From Zonotrichia leucophrys gambelii (lineage: Eukaryota; Chordata; Aves; Passeriformes; Passerellidae): DNA of 64,000 nucleotides. Location of the stretch: the NCBI RefSeq assembly GCF_028769735.1, contig NC_088188.1, positions 4,053,001 through 4,117,000 on the forward strand, in the 5' to 3' direction. Made by a program: the position numbers and the translations under genes. Shown here piece after piece: positions 1 through 13,500 of this stretch (within the stretch, counting starts at the first letter, position 1; each line of letters begins with the position of its first letter). The notes under the pieces are model-generated. The model made no database searches. It was not told where the DNA came from and was given only the letters and a program-made list of their open reading frames with translations.

Positions 1-1315
1 ATAGTTTCTTTTTCTCTGTATGCATATAGATCTGTAGTTAAGGAGTGCTTCATGATCAAATTTAATGCAAACCTATGTGATAATGTGCAGATTACTGGTT
101 TTAATATGATTGATGCTTTATTTTAGTATCTAGACTATTTAACTACTGTGTAGTCATAGCATTTATTCTTTCAGAACCAGGTTCTTCAATCCTTGTTTCA
201 GTGGGCAAACAATTATAAAGCATTTCCATCAGTTAGGCTGCTGTCCCTGGAGAATGGAGACTTTCATTTTGAGAAGATGGTTTTGATTTTAAGTGCTTGG
301 TGCAATTATAGGGAATGTTGCATTTCAGATCATGGTTCTGGAATCAGCTGTTGTAGTTCCTCAGTCCATCTGCACTGTGGGAATTAAGAGAATTGGTGAC
401 ATTGTTGTGTCAGCTGGGATCTTTTCTGGCTGCTGCAGAGTAACCAGTGCATGTGGATGGCAGGACTTGCTGTTCCTTCAGTTTTATGCTCTGTACCTCA
501 CTGAGAACAGACTGAGCAAAGTAGGTTCTAAATATTACATATTGATCCTCTGCTTGCTTTTAAAAGCAGCAAATAATTCTTTAACCTGCAAGAATACTGC
601 AGCTGTGGCAGTGAGGAGCAGTGTGCAGAGTGAATGAGCTGATAATTAATTAACAAACTTTGCAGGTACCTGTAGAGGACATAGAACCATCCCTGTGACT
701 TTTTGGAAGCAGGGAGAGATCAAACTTAGCCTGAATCTCAGCCTCAGTATTTTAAACCTCTGGAGGTGATAGACAAGGTTTAGGATTCAACACACCCCCT
801 GTGGCAGGGAGAAATGACGAGGAGGACTCCATGGATATCAGAAGGCTAATTAATTACTTTATTATACTATATTATTCTGTATTATATTACATCTAAACTG
901 AATCTGCACAAGCACCCAACTCAACTCCACTGCACAGAATCTCATGACTGTCAGCCCACAGTCCCCACACACACCTGGATTCAACTGGTCAGTGAATCAA
1001 ATCACTCTCACCAGAATCTAATTATCAGTTCCCTTCAGGTAAACAATCTTCCACAATGCATTCCACTTGTGAACAACACAGGAGCACTAAATGAGATAAG
1101 AATTGTTTTGATCATTATCTGAGGTTCAGAGAATGTGAATCCCAGAAATCTTCTTGGGAAGTTGTGCCTTGCTTTTCTCTGTGAAGAGAAATGGCTACAA
1201 CAAGGGACTAAGGCTTCCCTCTTCAATCCTCACCTCTGTGCACTCATGCCTTTTAAAATCCCAATTTTTACCAGCTTTTAAACTCAAATATTGTGCTATT
1301 TTTGTATCCATTCAG
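1..1315 (+). other. ZZEF1: ZZEF1 intron (partial, 5' end outside window)
   Basis: No exon was found upstream of the acceptor at 1314-1315, which is preceded by a T-rich tract. The short open frames at 193-637 lack credible splice sites. The interval holds a degraded LTR at about 795-1175 and otherwise unremarkable AT-rich DNA. Confidence 0.75.
795..1175 (-). mobile_element. Degraded solo LTR, same family as 10442-10958
   Basis: The order of landmarks matches the better copies: a GACTCC...GAAGGCTAAT...TTATT block, a TATT-rich stretch, a GTAAACAATC...CATTCCAC block, and AATGAGATAAGAATTGTTTT. On the minus strand the TTATT block reads as a poly(A) signal. Both ends have decayed and no target-site duplication is visible, so the borders are approximate. 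Confidence 0.6.
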
Positions 1316-1531
1316 TACTTGATGATCAAGTTCCTGTGCACAAGACAAGACTCAGCAGAGAGGCTCGGGGTGCAAGGGCTCAGTGTTCTGGGCTACCTGC
1401 GGCCCCTGCGGGACGAGCCCTGCAGGACCATGAGCTGCCTGCAGTGCAGGAGAACTGAGGAGGACACAGTTTGTGGCACAACTCTGCTCCTCAAGACACT
1501 TCACTTCATCCAGCAGCTGGCACAGGACCTG
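1316..1531 (+). CDS. ZZEF1: ZZEF1 exon 1 of window
   Basis: 216 bp, phase 0 in and out, residues 1-72. It opens with YLMIKFLCTRQ and contains a CxxC pair (SCLQCRR) followed by a helical segment ending IQQLAQDL. The acceptor is ttcag and the donor is ctg|gtattt, which is weak. It is the first exon visible; the preceding one lies outside. Confidence 0.93.
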
Positions 1532-4500
1532 GTATTTTTATTTCTTAAGGTTTTATAAGCTTCTTTTTGTCAGGCTGAAAGGAATAAGGGTGTGCAAACA
1601 GCGGTTGTGAATGGGCGAAGAAAAGTTGGGGTACTCTTAACAAAGGTTAAAAGCATGTTGTGGAAAAAAAATATTAATGAAAAATAGAATTCTGTGTATT
1701 AAATTGGAAGTAATAAGCCTTTGCTGAAGATTTATTACTTCCAATTAAATTAGATGGAGAGATAGAGGTTATAAAGTGTTCTGGTGATGGAGAAAAGGGA
1801 TGGCATCCTAGAGATCCAGAAAGAGGGGAGGATTCTGGAAGAAGAAGGTTTCAGCATAAACTGCCACATTTAGGCACCAGAATATCCATGAAAAAACTGG
1901 AATTCATGTTAGCTGCAAATTTATAGGAAAGATGGCTGTGCTTTTCTTTAAGCCCAGTGCTTAAAGATTTATGTTTTTTAAGTGTGTTCTGTATAGATTT
2001 AACTTTCCAGTCCTGTGTTTTCTTTGCCTTTTTAAGGTTCAGCAGAAGGAGAGTGGATTAAAATACAAGTCATTTTTAGATTTCACAGGCCTTGATTTGC
2101 AGCTGTTCTGGAATTTTTACAATAAACTGCACCAAAAGTAAGTTTCTTCTTTAGAGTCTGCTGAAGCACTAATCAGTGGTGTGTGTATAAATAAAATATG
2201 CTTTGTTTAGTACTGCAGTTTGTTCTTCCTAAACTACATCATTTACATAAATAACATTTCCCTACTGCTGCCATATGGACTTCTAACTATGAAGTTATGT
2301 AGAAGCTTCAGCTGTAGATTAGTTGAGCTGATAGCTCCACTTCCTTTGGTCATATCTCTCCACTCAGTGGTTTTTATCTATCTGAAATGGTGACTTTGAT
2401 AGCAATACTTATTTGGTGAAAAGAGCTGCTTTTCTAGTGTTTTCTTCTATTTGTTGTGTATCTTCTTACAGCCCAAGGGAAGAATGTATCTTTGCTCAAA
2501 CACTGCTGTTGCAGCTTCTCCAGAGCTGCTTCTCTGTACTTACTGGAGATAATAAAACTCCTAAACCTCAAGAAACTCCTCAGAGCAAAGCAGCTGGTCA
2601 CACAGAAGCTGCAGAAGAGCTTTATAGACATTTGTGTGAAGGTAATTTTTATTCAACATATATTGACTCTTTTGTCTATTAAATTTTGGGAATAGATTCT
2701 CATTCCTAGAGGCCAAGTCAGCTCCTGTTCCTTTGTTTCTCCTTCAGGTCAGTGTGTGCTCATTAATCTATCACTAGAAACTGTCCTTGGCCCAAAGAAA
2801 TGGTTTTGTAGATTTTCTGACAACACAGTCTGGAAACAGCTGCAATAGAAAGCTCCTTATGAATGTGTCACCTGCTTGTAGCACCAGGGAGTGTGACAAT
2901 AGCATTACTGGGGTTTATTTATTTCTGAATTGCAAATCAGTATAAATGAACTCATGAGTAGACTGTGAGGGTTACAGGGACACAGGGAAGATTCTGGAGC
3001 CAGTGAAGAGAATGGGAATTACACATTAGATTTCATTGGAAGTAGGGTGGCTCTCTATTCAAGTGTAATTTGAAGAGTCTCCTGCAGAAGCAAGCTAGAG
3101 GGAAAACACTTTATATAGAATCTGTCACATCATGAAAATTGTATTAGCTTTGATGGGTGTCAAGCTATAATCTTCCCAGAATTCATTTACTTGGTGGATA
3201 GATATATTCTTTCTTAATATAAATCTTTCTTGCTGTAAGTTAAAAAGTTTCCCCTCCTTTTCTTTGTGTATAATGGGATTATGAGGGCTTGAAGTTGTGT
3301 GGACTAACATTTAATTCAGTTATGCCTCTAACATATTAGATGGGGTATTAATTAGAGCTTGTAATTTTGTTTCCTTTTTGTATGAGCAGTGGTGGATATG
3401 GGGGACAGTAACTTCATGCCAATGAGAGTGCTGAAAGAGGAAGTGAAGAACACCTTACTCAGTGGAGCAGCAGTTTTTTTCCCAGACAGACAGACCAGGC
3501 GACACCAGCTCTTCACCATGATGGTAAACATTGAATGAGAAATTGTTTCTTTAGTGCCTGCTTTCTTTATGCAGAAAGAGGACAAATCTGACTTGTTATG
3601 CTCAAATAATACATACTTTGTCCCATTCAAGTAAAAGCCTGATTTTTTTTCTTGGCCTGTTTTTACCCTGCCCCTTTTCTCTCTGCAGCTTATCCAAAGA
3701 AAGAGGAGCTAACCCTGCCTTTCTTACCAAAAATTAATAATAGAACACAAAAATTAGAATTCTTTGTCACAGAGGAGGGAAACAGAATGTATCATAAAAA
3801 TAAATATTTTTCCTTTTCTAGAAAAACATCACAGAGCAAGAACATAAGCAATCTGTACATCTTGCCTTCAGATCCTTGTGTACCCACTTCAGGTAAGGGA
3901 TCCTGAAATTGAAAATACTTGTCTGATACCCCACATTTGTTAATAAGTTTGTATTTAATCCTTTTTAGAAACATGACTTCCCTGAACAATTATTCTCTGA
4001 AGTAATCAACTAATGTTGTTTAGAAAGGACATGCTACTAATCAATATTTTTATTAGCTGAATAGCTCTGTAAAACATTGGCCAAGGCTGGTGCTGAAATC
4101 ACAGTATATTTTTCTTAGGCTGTCTTCCAATTTTTTAAGTAATTGTTTGTCAGTGCTGATGGTTGGTATTGATTTAATTAGTCTGGAGTCATCAGAACAC
4201 AAACTTTTGATTTTCATTGTAATTACACAGTAGGATCTCTACAAATCTGACACAAAAACTACTAAATTTCTGGTTTGGAACTGTTTGGAACTCCTTGTTG
4301 TTAGTTGGTAAGAATATCTTTGTTTTGTAGTGATCAAGATCCAGGTGGACTCTTGTTATTACCAGAGAAAGGAGTTTCTGCAAATTTTGACATAAGTGAA
4401 GTGTTGTCAGTCATGGACACCCTTCTGCTTGTGGCAGCAAGAGAGGTAAGTGGCTTTGCTCTTTGCTCCTGCTTCTTGCCATGAGTTTTGTAGGCACTCA

Positions 4501-7500
4501 AACACAAGCTGCTTCCTTGGATACTGAGGAACAGCTTCCCTGTCCTGGGTACCCCTGATCATGGCTGTGCAGTCTGTAGGATTAGCTTTTCCAATCATTT
4601 TGAGTGTTTCCCTTTAAGCATTAACATTTCATATGAGTAGAGTAGGAAATGAATAATGTTTTTCCAGCATGAACTATGTAAGATGTGGTGTTTTTCCATA
4701 GCATTGAAAAGACTCTATGGAGAGACACTGGGATACAGAAGGAATCATTCCATTTTGAGAGGCTGGGATTGGGCATGTCACTAAGGGAGGTGGAAATGGA
4801 GGAGGGTTATTTACATATGCAGAAAAACTGTGCTGAGAACATCAAGTGACTCATATGTAGCTGTTCCTATTTAAAGTTGTGATATATCAAAACAAAGCCC
4901 ATCACTTGCTACAGGGTGTTACATGCTGCTTGTCATTTCCATTTCATCTTTTTTGGGGTGAGTGGGATGATTGTGTCCATCCCAGTTTACTTGGTGCATA
5001 CTGTGTGTCATGCTGCAGCAGAGGAGCTCCATTACATTCATTATTCCTTATTTTTCAGTGTGAAATGATGATGCTGGATGTTGCACAGCAAGAGAGTGGC
5101 ACAGTCTTGTCTTCCTTATTCTGGTCTGTTCAGGGCAGCCTCCTTTCCTGGTGCTATCTGCAGCTTAAAGGCACTGATAATTCAGCCAAGGATCTTGCAG
5201 TAGAAATACTTAAAAATTGTAAGTGCTGGGATTGAATACAGAATGAAATATGGGGCAATACAGGACTTTAAAAAGTGATTTTGCAAATTGCAGTGTAATT
5301 AGGGATCACCAAAGGTTGCCTGAGGCATACTCAGAACTGTCATAGCATTTTTAATCTCTCTAGGAAGTAATTAGTAGGCATATTGAGCAACATGGAGTTT
5401 TAGCTGTACTGATAATCTTACACTGGGAGAATCTTCAGAAAGCATTTCAGTAAGTTTTGGAGGCCAAATACTGAAAAAAACCCCAACCAACAAATAGTTA
5501 CAGGATTTCATTTGGACATTTTAGTATCTTACCATTCCATATTCTGGTAAACTCTTGGGTGCTGATATGTGCTTTCTAGGATGTTTGTATTAGCAAGTTG
5601 GTTGAGAAGCTGGGTACATCTAAGGGGTTTTGTTGGTTTTATTTTTGTGGGGAGGATTGTTAGATTTTTGTAATGCAGCAGCTCAGTGTTGAGTTAATTA
5701 GGCCAAATACTTAACAACGGTGTAATTTTATGTAAAATTACATCATATTTATGGTTTTTTGTATATAGATAAATTTGCTGTGTTCCTGTATTACATTTAA
5801 AAATCTAGTTAGGCTGTAGTTAAAAATTCCTACCCTCACTTGTTAGTTCAGCTGCATTTCTTAGCAGTGTATGGAGACCACTGGATAGATAGAGCTTGTT
5901 GAAACAATCTTGGAGTGTTTGATGAAATTACTCATCACCCATTTTTTCAGTGATATTGTTGATAAGCATGACTTGTTTCCACAATAGAAATATCACAGAA
6001 AACTTCTCTGAAGTGTTGGGTGTTGCAGCCCTGGGGCAGCAGATCCTTTCCTGCTGTGTTTGCCCTTGTGCACATCACCATACACCTAATGTTTGATAAA
6101 GTGAATTGTGGGAGCAAATCCTTAAGGTAGCTATTAAGAATTCTTTTTTTTTTTTTCTCTTTAGATGTGGGCCAGTTCCTGTCAAATATCAGAACAATTT
6201 TGCAGTCACTTTTATCTCAATATAGTGGCAAAACAATAGTTGAAAAAATAAGTAGCTCTGTCTTTGCAATGGCAACTCGTCAGCTGGTGAGTGAGCTGTG
6301 GGATGTTATCCTGTTCCTGGGAGGCATGGCTGTGGGTCTGGCATTTCCTGACACCTGTGTTTGCTCCTAGGTCATCTTCTTGTTGGATTTTTGCACTTTA
6401 GACATTCCCTACTGTACTCTGCTACAGGGATTCAGCACTTTGATAGAACCACTGAAAAGCCTTTGTAGTGAACCTCATAAGGTAACTAAGGACACGGGCA
6501 CTATTAAACATCCTGAAACAAAAGCAAAATTGCAAGAAAGACAGAAAACTGAGGTGATTCTGTTGGTGAGCATTGGAAAAGAACTAAAAAGCTTTTAAAA
6601 GTGTAGGATATGTAATGTAATGTTGAGTGAAGAATGAGAAACATATCTACTGATATGGTAGAGTGGTCAGAAAGTGCAACTGGAATGAGCAGCCTGGAGG
6701 GTAGATAGGAAGGAGGGGATTCTGTGGGTGAAGAGGAAAACAAATTAAAAATATATATGCTTAACATTTTTAGCTTCACTGCTTGTGGTAATGCAAATAA
6801 ATCTGTATGTCTGTAGCACAGATGTTTAAATCTGCATTAGTCATGCAGTGTCTCTTTGTCATGACTGGAGACTTGGAGTCACTTGTGGGTGAGACAGTCT
6901 CCTCCTGAGTCTCCTCCAGTGGACTGGGTGGGTTTTGCTTGAGAATGCTTCCTTATTATGATTACCAAGAGACTGGATGTCTTCAGAGCTAATTTCCATG
7001 TAAATCAATGCTGTAGCCTCTTAAATGCCATTTGTATGCACATCTGGCAACTTAAAAGTATAGACACAAGAATCTAGTGTGGTAATTTATTTTTTTCTTA
7101 CATTTGTATCTAAAAATGCATTTCTGTTTTACAGACAGATATGGAAAGCTGGCAGCAGGAGCAGCCTGTGGTATTGAGAACCTGGACAATGGAATCACCT
7201 CATAACTATGAAAATAATTGCCATGAGGTCTCAGTCTTCCTGTGTCATGGGGCAACTTACTTTGAGGTGGAATTTGATGAAAAATGTGAAACTGAAAGGA
7301 GGTAATTTAATCTTGTGCTGTGTTAAATTCCAGTGTCTGTCTGCAGAGGGGGCAATTCATGTTTCAATGTGCACTCCACACGTGCCATTTCAATTTCTTT
7401 ATTTTCCAGAACAGTGCACAATGTGTATTTTTGAATGACCTTGTGCTGAAATCTACCTTTCCTGGCAAATTCACAGACATGCTGTTCATATGAATTTTGG

Positions 7501-10500
7501 TTCCTTTGGCCTTGATCTGTTTGGTAATAATGCTGTGACCACCACAATTTGTGCTTGTGGTACTTATTTTGCCCTCATTCTCTTGGTAACACATCAGGCT
7601 ACTTCTCAATTAAAGCATTTGCCAGATGTTAGATTTGGCATCCATTATCAATTCCAAAGCACTGCAGGATGGCAGATCTGTGTTTGCTGGGACTTCTGCA
7701 TTGAAACATGAAATAAATTCCTTTGCAGTCACATGAAGGTGTAGTTCAGAAAGAAGTGACAGGGTGCACTTAGATACAGCACTTCTGAAAATCCAGAAGC
7801 AAAACCATACTCCTCCAAAAATTAAAAAGTAAATTTGGAAGTAATGAATTGCAATTTTCACAGGTATGATTACCTGGAGTTTACTGATGCCAGAGGGGCA
7901 AAAACTCGTTACGATACAAAGGTTGGCACTGAGAAATGGCCTAAGGTGAGCACCTTTAAAATTATGAACCAAATTATTTACCCAGTCTTAGGAAGTCCTT
8001 ATGATTCCTGTGGAAACCTATTATGTAAGAGGATGTGTGCTTTTGTGCATGGGTGTGTTTATTAGGTGGGGGGCAGGAGATGGGGGAAGAAAGTCTGAAA
8101 TGCTGCAAATAGAAGGAGTGAATAAGTAAAGAATTCCTCTTTGCTCCTGTTATAAAAAGAACAATGTGAAAAGGAATAATCATGTTTAACTGTCAATAAT
8201 ACATGGGTAAAACTTGCTCTGCCCCTGCAAGTTTTTATATCATAGGACAAGTGTGGTCCTTCCTGAGGCTGTGCTCTGTCCTCAAATGGGATAATACTCT
8301 TCTAGTTTTTTTATTTTTAATATAAAATTGCTCATTAAGCTCTTGAATAGAAATTTTACCTGTTTGCACTATGGGTTTCTCATTGAGATGGTGGGGGAAA
8401 TTAGATCTATTATGACCAGAACATAATACTGAAACCCCAGAGTTGCTGAAGGGAATTCATTACCCTGAAACGTTCTCCTGTCATGTACATTTGGCAAAAT
8501 GACTGTTTTGTTGCTCTGTAGAAAGTGACCTTTAAGGCTGGCCCACGGCTGCAGTTTCTCTTTCACTCTGACAGCAGCAATAATGAGTGGGGCTACAAGT
8601 TTTCCGTCACTGCTTACGGCCTCCCAGACGTTGCCGTGTCTTGGGGCTTGGATTTACAGCTGCTTGTCTCCAGGCTGATGGGGCGCTTGGCTTCCCGGAG
8701 CATGGCCCTCAAATCCCTGCGAGGTGAGTGCCTCCCCCTGCTCCATCCCTGCACACAGGAGCTACAAGGGTTTGCTGTTGAGAATTCCCTATGAAAATGG
8801 AGTTCCTTGTGTATTTCCTGCATGTGAGCATGGAGGACTTGGTGTGTTCCAAGCCCATGGAGGACTTGCAGTGTTCCAAGTTTCCAAGCCCACGGAGGAC
8901 TTGGTGTGCTCCAAGCCCGTGGAGGACTTGGTGTGTTCCAAGCCCGTGGAGGACTTGCAGTGTTCCAAGTTTCCAAGCCCATGGAAGGCTTAGTGTGCTC
9001 CAAGCCCATGGAAGGCTTGGTGTGCTCCAAGCCCATGGAGGACTTGGTGTGTTCCAAGCCCATGGAAGACTTGCAGTGTTCCAAGTTTCCAAGCCCATGG
9101 AGCACTTGCAGTCTTGCAAGCCCATGGAGGACTTGGTTTTCTCCAAGCCCATGGAAGACTTGGTATCTTGCAAGCCCATGGAAGACATGGAATCATGGAA
9201 GTAATCCTACTAAGCTAAATTACATTTATAAAGTAGTATGTTTTTTTTTTCCCCATTTAAAATTGTTCCCTGTCATCCACCCCACATAGGGAGTATGAAT
9301 ATGGAGCCAGCAAACTGAAAAACTAACAGGGCTTAGGATACAAATGATTCTAAGTTTCACATGAGCATTTGATATTGAATGCAATGTGAAGTCACAAATT
9401 AAGTTTGGTTAATTATAGTAGTTAAGTACACTTCGGATTTCGGCCATGAAGATAAGTAAATTAAATTTTAATAAATAATTTTTTTAAAATCTTCATTGTT
9501 TAATTTGAAAGCAAGGACACTTCTCTCTAGCTTCCTAAATCTGAATCCATCCACCACTTGGGAGAAATTAAATAGGGCTAAAAAGTTCTTGCTCCAATCA
9601 GGTGGTCCATATTTACCTTGGAAAATTAGACAGCTATTTACCTGTGAATTCAGGGAACTAGGTGAAGTGTTTTAGAATATTTTCTTCCTTTTTCAATATA
9701 AACATGCTTGCATATGACAAATTTGGTGTTTAGTAAGAGAGATAGCTTTTAAACTCTTTTAAATCAGAAAGTTGCTGTAGTTATAATAGAGTGAAAATGT
9801 TTGATTTACAGTCCTTCCATATTGTAACATTGTCACTATAAGATAAGATATTGATGCTGCCATTAATTAAAGGGTACATCAGTTTTCTGTACCATGTTAG
9901 AAAAATAGGGAACATTGTTAAATTACTTGTTCATTCTATTTGCATGAACTTTTTGTTGTGAGTTTGTTGTCAGTTGTTTTCCCTACTGGATGTTTAATGT
10001 TTATTATTTTCATTAATCTGTAAAAATGAAGAAAATTATTTAGTAACTGAAGGATCTGTTCTGAATTTCTTGCAGAATTAGGTAGTGAAGCAGACTTGCC
10101 TCCTTTGAAAGTAACCTCAGTTCTTAATTCTCCTCTGTGGAAACCTGTCTTCAGGCATCAGCTGTGTCCTGAGGCACTCCCGGGAGCCAGGCAAAGCAGT
10201 GCCAAGCACCAAGACAAAAACGAGGTACCCACTCACCCCCTGCTTGTGTTCCCTTGGCATGAAATCCCTGTGGATCACACAGGTTCATTGGCTATGGAGC
10301 TGAAATGCCCTTAAGCACACACTCCTGTGTTAAACTTGGGTCATTTGTGCTGTTGCATTCAAATACCAAGGGGGAAAGAAACTGTTGTTCTGTGCCCTTT
10401 ATAATTTCCATTTTCATGGGATCATCAAATCGTTTGGAGAGTGTGGTATTTTCAGGGGGTAAAATGTAAGAGTGTGGTATTCTCAGGGGGTAAAATGTAA

Positions 10501-13500
10501 GAGTGGGGTATTTTCAGGGGGTAAAATGTAATGGTGGGGTATTTTCAGGGGCCCCTGTTGCAGGAAGGAAATGATGAATCTGACTCCATGTTTTTAGAAG
10601 GCTAATTTATTATTTTATGATGTTATATTATATTATATAAAAGAATACAATACTAAACTATACTAAATAATAGAGAAAGGTTACTTACAGAAGCCTAAAA
10701 GATAATAATGAAAACTTGTGACTCTCTCCGGAGTCTCAACACAGCCTGGCACTGATTGGCCAAAGAGTGAAAACAACTCCCAGCAGAATGCAATGGAACA
10801 ATCACCTGTGGGTAAACAATCTCCAAACACATTCCACATGAGCACAACACAGGAGAAGCAAATGAGATAAGAATTGTTTTCCTTTTCTCTCAGGCTTCTC
10901 AGCTTCCCAGGAGAAAAATCCTGGCAAAGAGATTTTTCCAAAAAATATGACAGTGACATGAGAGACTTCTGAAGATGATCTCATTGACTCCCCACCTTGT
11001 GCAGGGATGTGTTTTATTGCTCAGTTTGCTCAGGTGCAGTGGATAAACTGCAGATTGATTTAGGATTGCACTGTTTCTCTCAGGCATTACTGCAGCTGAT
11101 GCATTCCACCTTTCTCTGCAGGCTCGGAGCTCTCCCCACGACGTCTGCCGTAACTTTCTTATCGACTTTGCAAAATCAGATCCTGCCCAGGACTTCAGTG
11201 GGCAAAAATCTGAACTTTTCAAAGGACTTATACAGGCATGTAAAAAACAGACCCCAAAGACAGATATAGTTGCTGGTCCTACTGTTGATCAAGCTGTGAA
11301 CTCAACATTTGCTGCTTTGGTGTATCTCACTCCAGATTTATTTGAGAAGCTTCAAAAATATGGTAACTCTAATATTATTAGATTATCTTAATAATGAAGA
11401 CTTACAGTTTGTAAAAGGCTCTCTTACAGCTGAGTTAATAACATTTAAAAATCAGTTCAGTGGGGCAATTTAAAGATGTTGTGTAGAAAGGTATCATTTT
11501 AGCAGACTAGGTAAGCTTTCTCTCTAGAGTGTTTATTTTTTATTGACATATATTTTGTCTTCAGGGCACTGGCAAAGTAATAATCATCAGAAGCTCTTAT
11601 TCTATAAAGCTATACCTAAAGAGGATAGTGATGTCCTCTGGGGCTTTAATTCAGAACAGTGTGGCTCCAGTTATTAGAGGTTCTTGGATAATTTTCTACA
11701 TTGTACCTTTTCTAAAAAGCCAGCAGCAACTTCTGTTATTAACTGTTGGGGTTGGAGGAGGTGTGACTTATCTCCCAAAATACCATTCTGTGGAAATCAA
11801 CCTTGCCATCCTCAGAATTTTTTTTTTCCAATAGAAGATAATGTTTTGCTTTTAACTTACTGGCCATTGTATTACCATTTATGTATTTTTTAGTGGGTAA
11901 AATGAGGAACTTTTTGACTTACAGCATCCTTCCATTAAATTTATTGATATGTTTGAAGTATTGGATAATAAGATGTTACTTGGTTTTGAAGGATTTCATT
12001 TTAGGTTTTCACTTTTTGTCATAATTTTGACACTAAACATTTTACATTTTCATAGAATGATTGAGCTATTTTTTGAGCTGTGAAGTTATGAGTAAAAGTG
12101 ACTGACACAAAGACTGACTTGATGACTAATGTGGTTACTGCCTTTAGTCATTTTGTCTGTGTCTGACAATTGAGCTAATTTTCTGAGGGACATTGAAAAC
12201 TGGACAAATATTAATGAGTGTTTGAGAAATCCATCCCACTGTTCTGTCAGTAACTTCATCTGCTGGGACAGGCTAATTTCAGGATGCATGTTCACCTGTG
12301 CTGTGGGAAATTTGGAGAGGGGATGCTGAAAAGAATACAGGAGAAAAATTAGAAAGGGAGCATGGAAGAGGGAAGACTGAATAAGAATGTCTTTTCTCCA
12401 TAGTCATTGTCAGGGCAGTTTGAATAGAAACTGATAAACTGATTTGTCAGGTTTTTAATTTTTGCAAATTGCTCTTGAAAGTCCATTCTAGAAATTCATA
12501 GAGGAAACAAATACAACTATTGAGCTTTAAGTTACTGTTAAGCATTTGTTGATTTTTCTGATAAGTTTGCATCAGTGTTATTGCATGCATAAGGAAGGAT
12601 TTTATTTTCCATGGCTTCAGGCAGCAATTTTGTGAAGAGATGAGAAAGTTACTTGTAAATTAACTCTGTAAATAAATCAGTCAAGGTGCAGTTTGTGTAT
12701 TTATGACATATGAATGTTGGCAGGTTTATTCTCTATTTTTCTTACAGGTATAATTCAAGTATTGACTAAGAGATGAAGGGAAGGCTGTAGCATAATTTTA
12801 GTTAAGCTGTTGTATAAAAATGGAGCTGTAAATAAACAGGACTCTCTTCTTTCTCTCATTTCCAGTCAACAGTGGAGGCAAGGTGCCTTTGAGCGATGAG
12901 TTTGCACAAGTATATTCCCTGGCTGATTCCATTAGAATATGGATGGTAAGAACACTCAGGAGGATCTCTCTTAATGTCATTTACTTTAGTACTTTACAAT
13001 GCAGTGTTAAGGACTAGAATGGAACAGTTTTTCCTTCAGTTATTCTCCATCAACTATTTTCACTTGGAAAGAATCTATGTTAACTTTGAAACTTTGACTT
13101 AAATGTTTAATTGCATCTTTACACTCCTCTCCTTCCCTCAGCCCCAGATTTGTCATCATGGGTAGTTAGGACTGAATTTGACTGAAAATCAATTAGATTT
13201 GTTATCAAATTTAAATTAATTAAATTTCTGTTATATTTTAGCAAGAACTTATGTCATAAATTAGAAAGATTCTTACATTGCAGTTGGAGTTCTTTTGAGG
13301 TATATCATAGAAAGAAGTGTGTCTTAGACATCAATCCATTGCCTTGTGACTTTCTCCCTCCTGTTTTCTGCCTAAGTTCCTGGCAGGTTGATGCACTAGA
13401 GTTACAATGGGTGCAGATGCATGTTAAGATGAGTAATTGCCTTTACCCATTGCATGGCAGGTGATGGTTGCATCTGACAGAGCTTGCTAGGGGGGTGACA

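Noticed and set aside
193..637. Two adjoining open frames that look like a split exon upstream of exon 1
   Set aside because: They are in different frames with at most about 40 bp between them, too short for an intron. Donors are poor, and the peptides do not fit what I recall of ZZEF1 before the YLMIKF segment.
8827..9201. Possible CRISPR-like array
   Set aside because: Units are contiguous, with no unique spacers, in a vertebrate intron; it is a minisatellite.
8614..9289. Long open frames on both strands with repeated MGLEHTK-type or SKPMEDL-type peptides
   Set aside because: They are created by a 27-bp minisatellite whose unit is a multiple of three; they overlap an exon donor and occur in several frames.
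10681..11222. Minus-strand open frames in intron 13
   Set aside because: The frames at 10681-10984 lie in LTR sequence. The one at 10899-11222 runs from exon 14 antisense into the LTR.
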